Part shown: positions 6,819 through 7,090 of the stretch, one piece after another
How positions within the stretch are numbered: the first letter of the stretch is position 1
How the letters are laid out: each line of letters opens with the position of its first letter
Assembly: GCA_959018215.1 (NCBI GenBank)
Contig: CAUEKL010000118.1
Coordinates: forward strand, 1-7,090
DNA length: 7,090 bases
Direction of reading: 5' to 3'
From: an uncultured Gemmiger sp.
GTDB lineage: Bacteria > Bacillota > Clostridia > Oscillospirales > Ruminococcaceae
Program-made: the position numbers and the translations under genes
Notes under the pieces: model-generated
What the model was told of the DNA's origin: nothing
Database searches by the model: none
The model's input: only the letters and a program-made list of their open reading frames with translations

Positions 6819-6847
6819 ATCATATCCCGCGCGGAGGGTTTGTTGGG
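6819..6847 (-). promoter_or_regulatory. Candidate activator-dependent promoter of the membrane protein-GH3 operon
   Basis: On the minus strand TATGAT (6824-6819) differs from the -10 consensus at one base. At a 17-base spacing the -35 position (6847-6842) reads CCCAAC, a very poor match. Transcription would start near 6812, leaving a leader of about 90 bases. A near-consensus -10 with a non-consensus -35 and a direct repeat just upstream is the usual layout of LytTR-activated promoters. The assignment is by eye. Confidence 0.4.
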
Positions 6848-6852
6848 GGTTT

Positions 6853-6885
6853 CAGCACGAATTGTCTTTTTACAGCATGAATTGT
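6853..6885 (-). promoter_or_regulatory. Tandem direct repeat, candidate LytTR regulator binding site
   Basis: Two 13-base units on the minus strand, ACAATTCATGCTG (6885-6873) and ACAATTCGTGCTG (6865-6853), differ at one base and have a 20-base period. The 9-mer cores ACAATTCAT and ACAATTCGT each match the published LytTR consensus [TA][AC][CA]GTTN[AG][TG] at eight of nine positions. The core spacing is 11 bases, where 12-13 is usual. Relative to the candidate start near 6812 the units lie about -41 to -73, a typical activator position. A LytTR regulator is encoded at 2220-2939. Confidence 0.55.
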
Positions 6886-6960
6886 GATAAAATTATGAAT
6901 ACGATGTGTTGGAGCTGTGATGCCGCCGCTGTTCCCGGAAAGGTGCCTGTTTTTTGCAGC

Positions 6961-6993
6961 AAAAATGCCGCAACGTATCGTTGCGGCATTTTT
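6961..6993 (-). terminator. Intrinsic terminator of the gene entering from the right edge
   Basis: Bases 6961-6975 pair perfectly with 6979-6993, leaving a 3-base loop that in practice opens wider. On the minus strand the stem ends in TTTTT. It starts 32 bases after the stop at 7026-7028. The plus-strand side also ends in TTTTT, so it may act in both directions. It isolates the downstream GH3 promoter region. Confidence 0.82.
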
Positions 6994-7025
6994 GTTGTAT
7001 GAACGTGGCTTTCGGGGCCGGGAGG

Positions 7026-7090
7026 TCACTCGCCGAACACCTTGATATAGTCAGCCTTGAACTTTTCGATACCGGAATCGGTCAGGGGGT
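7026..7090 (-). CDS. C-terminal end of an unidentified protein (partial)
   Basis: Twenty codons are visible before a TGA stop at 7028-7026, reading PLTDSGIEKFKADYIKVFGE. The gene continues beyond the right edge. Regular codon use and the well-placed terminator 32 bases downstream support it as a real gene end. The fragment is too short to assign a family. It lies on the same strand as the GH3 operon but is separated from it by the terminator at 6961-6993. Confidence 0.6.
   Translation of the reverse strand, partial: PLTDSGIEKFKADYIKVFGE

Noticed and set aside
6141..6887. Plus-strand frame across the operon start
   Set aside because: It runs antisense through the GH3 start, the membrane protein and the regulatory region, and has no ribosome site or recognisable domain.
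1..7090. CRISPR array, tRNA, rRNA or a known riboswitch
   Set aside because: No regularly spaced repeats beyond the two-unit repeat at 6853-6885, no cloverleaf arms with CCA context, and no riboswitch core motif was recognised by eye.

Overview
The window looks like a GC-rich Gram-positive gut anaerobe of the class Clostridia. The Ruminococcaceae/Oscillospiraceae neighbourhood (Gemmiger, Subdoligranulum or Faecalibacterium relatives) is my inference. It rests on strong GGAGG-type ribosome sites, compact intrinsic terminators, an AgrC/AgrA-style LytTR two-component pair, and a family 3 glycoside hydrolase with the reversed domain order known from rumen and gut Clostridia. All protein genes found read on the minus strand, so the biological order runs from high to low coordinates.

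Right edge (7090 to 6961): the last 20 codons of an unrecognised gene, followed by a good intrinsic terminator. The next stretch, 6723-6960, is a regulatory region. It holds a 13-base tandem direct repeat (12/13 identical, 20-base period) whose 9-mer cores fit the LytTR-binding consensus at 8 of 9 positions. Downstream lie a plausible -10 box with a poor -35, then an untranslated leader.

6722 to 3110: a two-gene operon. First comes a 131-residue four-helix membrane protein of unknown function. After a 19-base gap comes a 1065-residue GH3 enzyme with a signal/anchor at the N terminus and a transmembrane stop-transfer segment at the C terminus. The enzyme carries the GH3 C-terminal-type domain and fibronectin-like domain before the catalytic barrel. 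A strong terminator at 3061-3094 ends the operon.

3060 to 904: a candidate extended -10 promoter, a leader hairpin next to the ribosome site, then a LytTR response regulator and a multi-pass GHKL-type histidine kinase separated by one base. A GC-rich hairpin terminator follows, and a second perfect 16-bp hairpin lies at 742-786.

Left edge (647 to 51): a small serine recombinase in visibly less GC-rich DNA, probably an acquired gene or a remnant of a mobile element. Its best start is a GTG with a strong Shine-Dalgarno, not the upstream ATG. The 257-base gap at 696-952 holds the two hairpins and no credible gene.

Working model (inference): the kinase/regulator pair senses an external signal and activates the adjacent membrane protein and surface-tethered GH3 through the direct repeat upstream of 6722. 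No AgrB or AgrD is encoded here, so the signal is unlikely to be a locally made autoinducing peptide and may be a glycan product or envelope cue.
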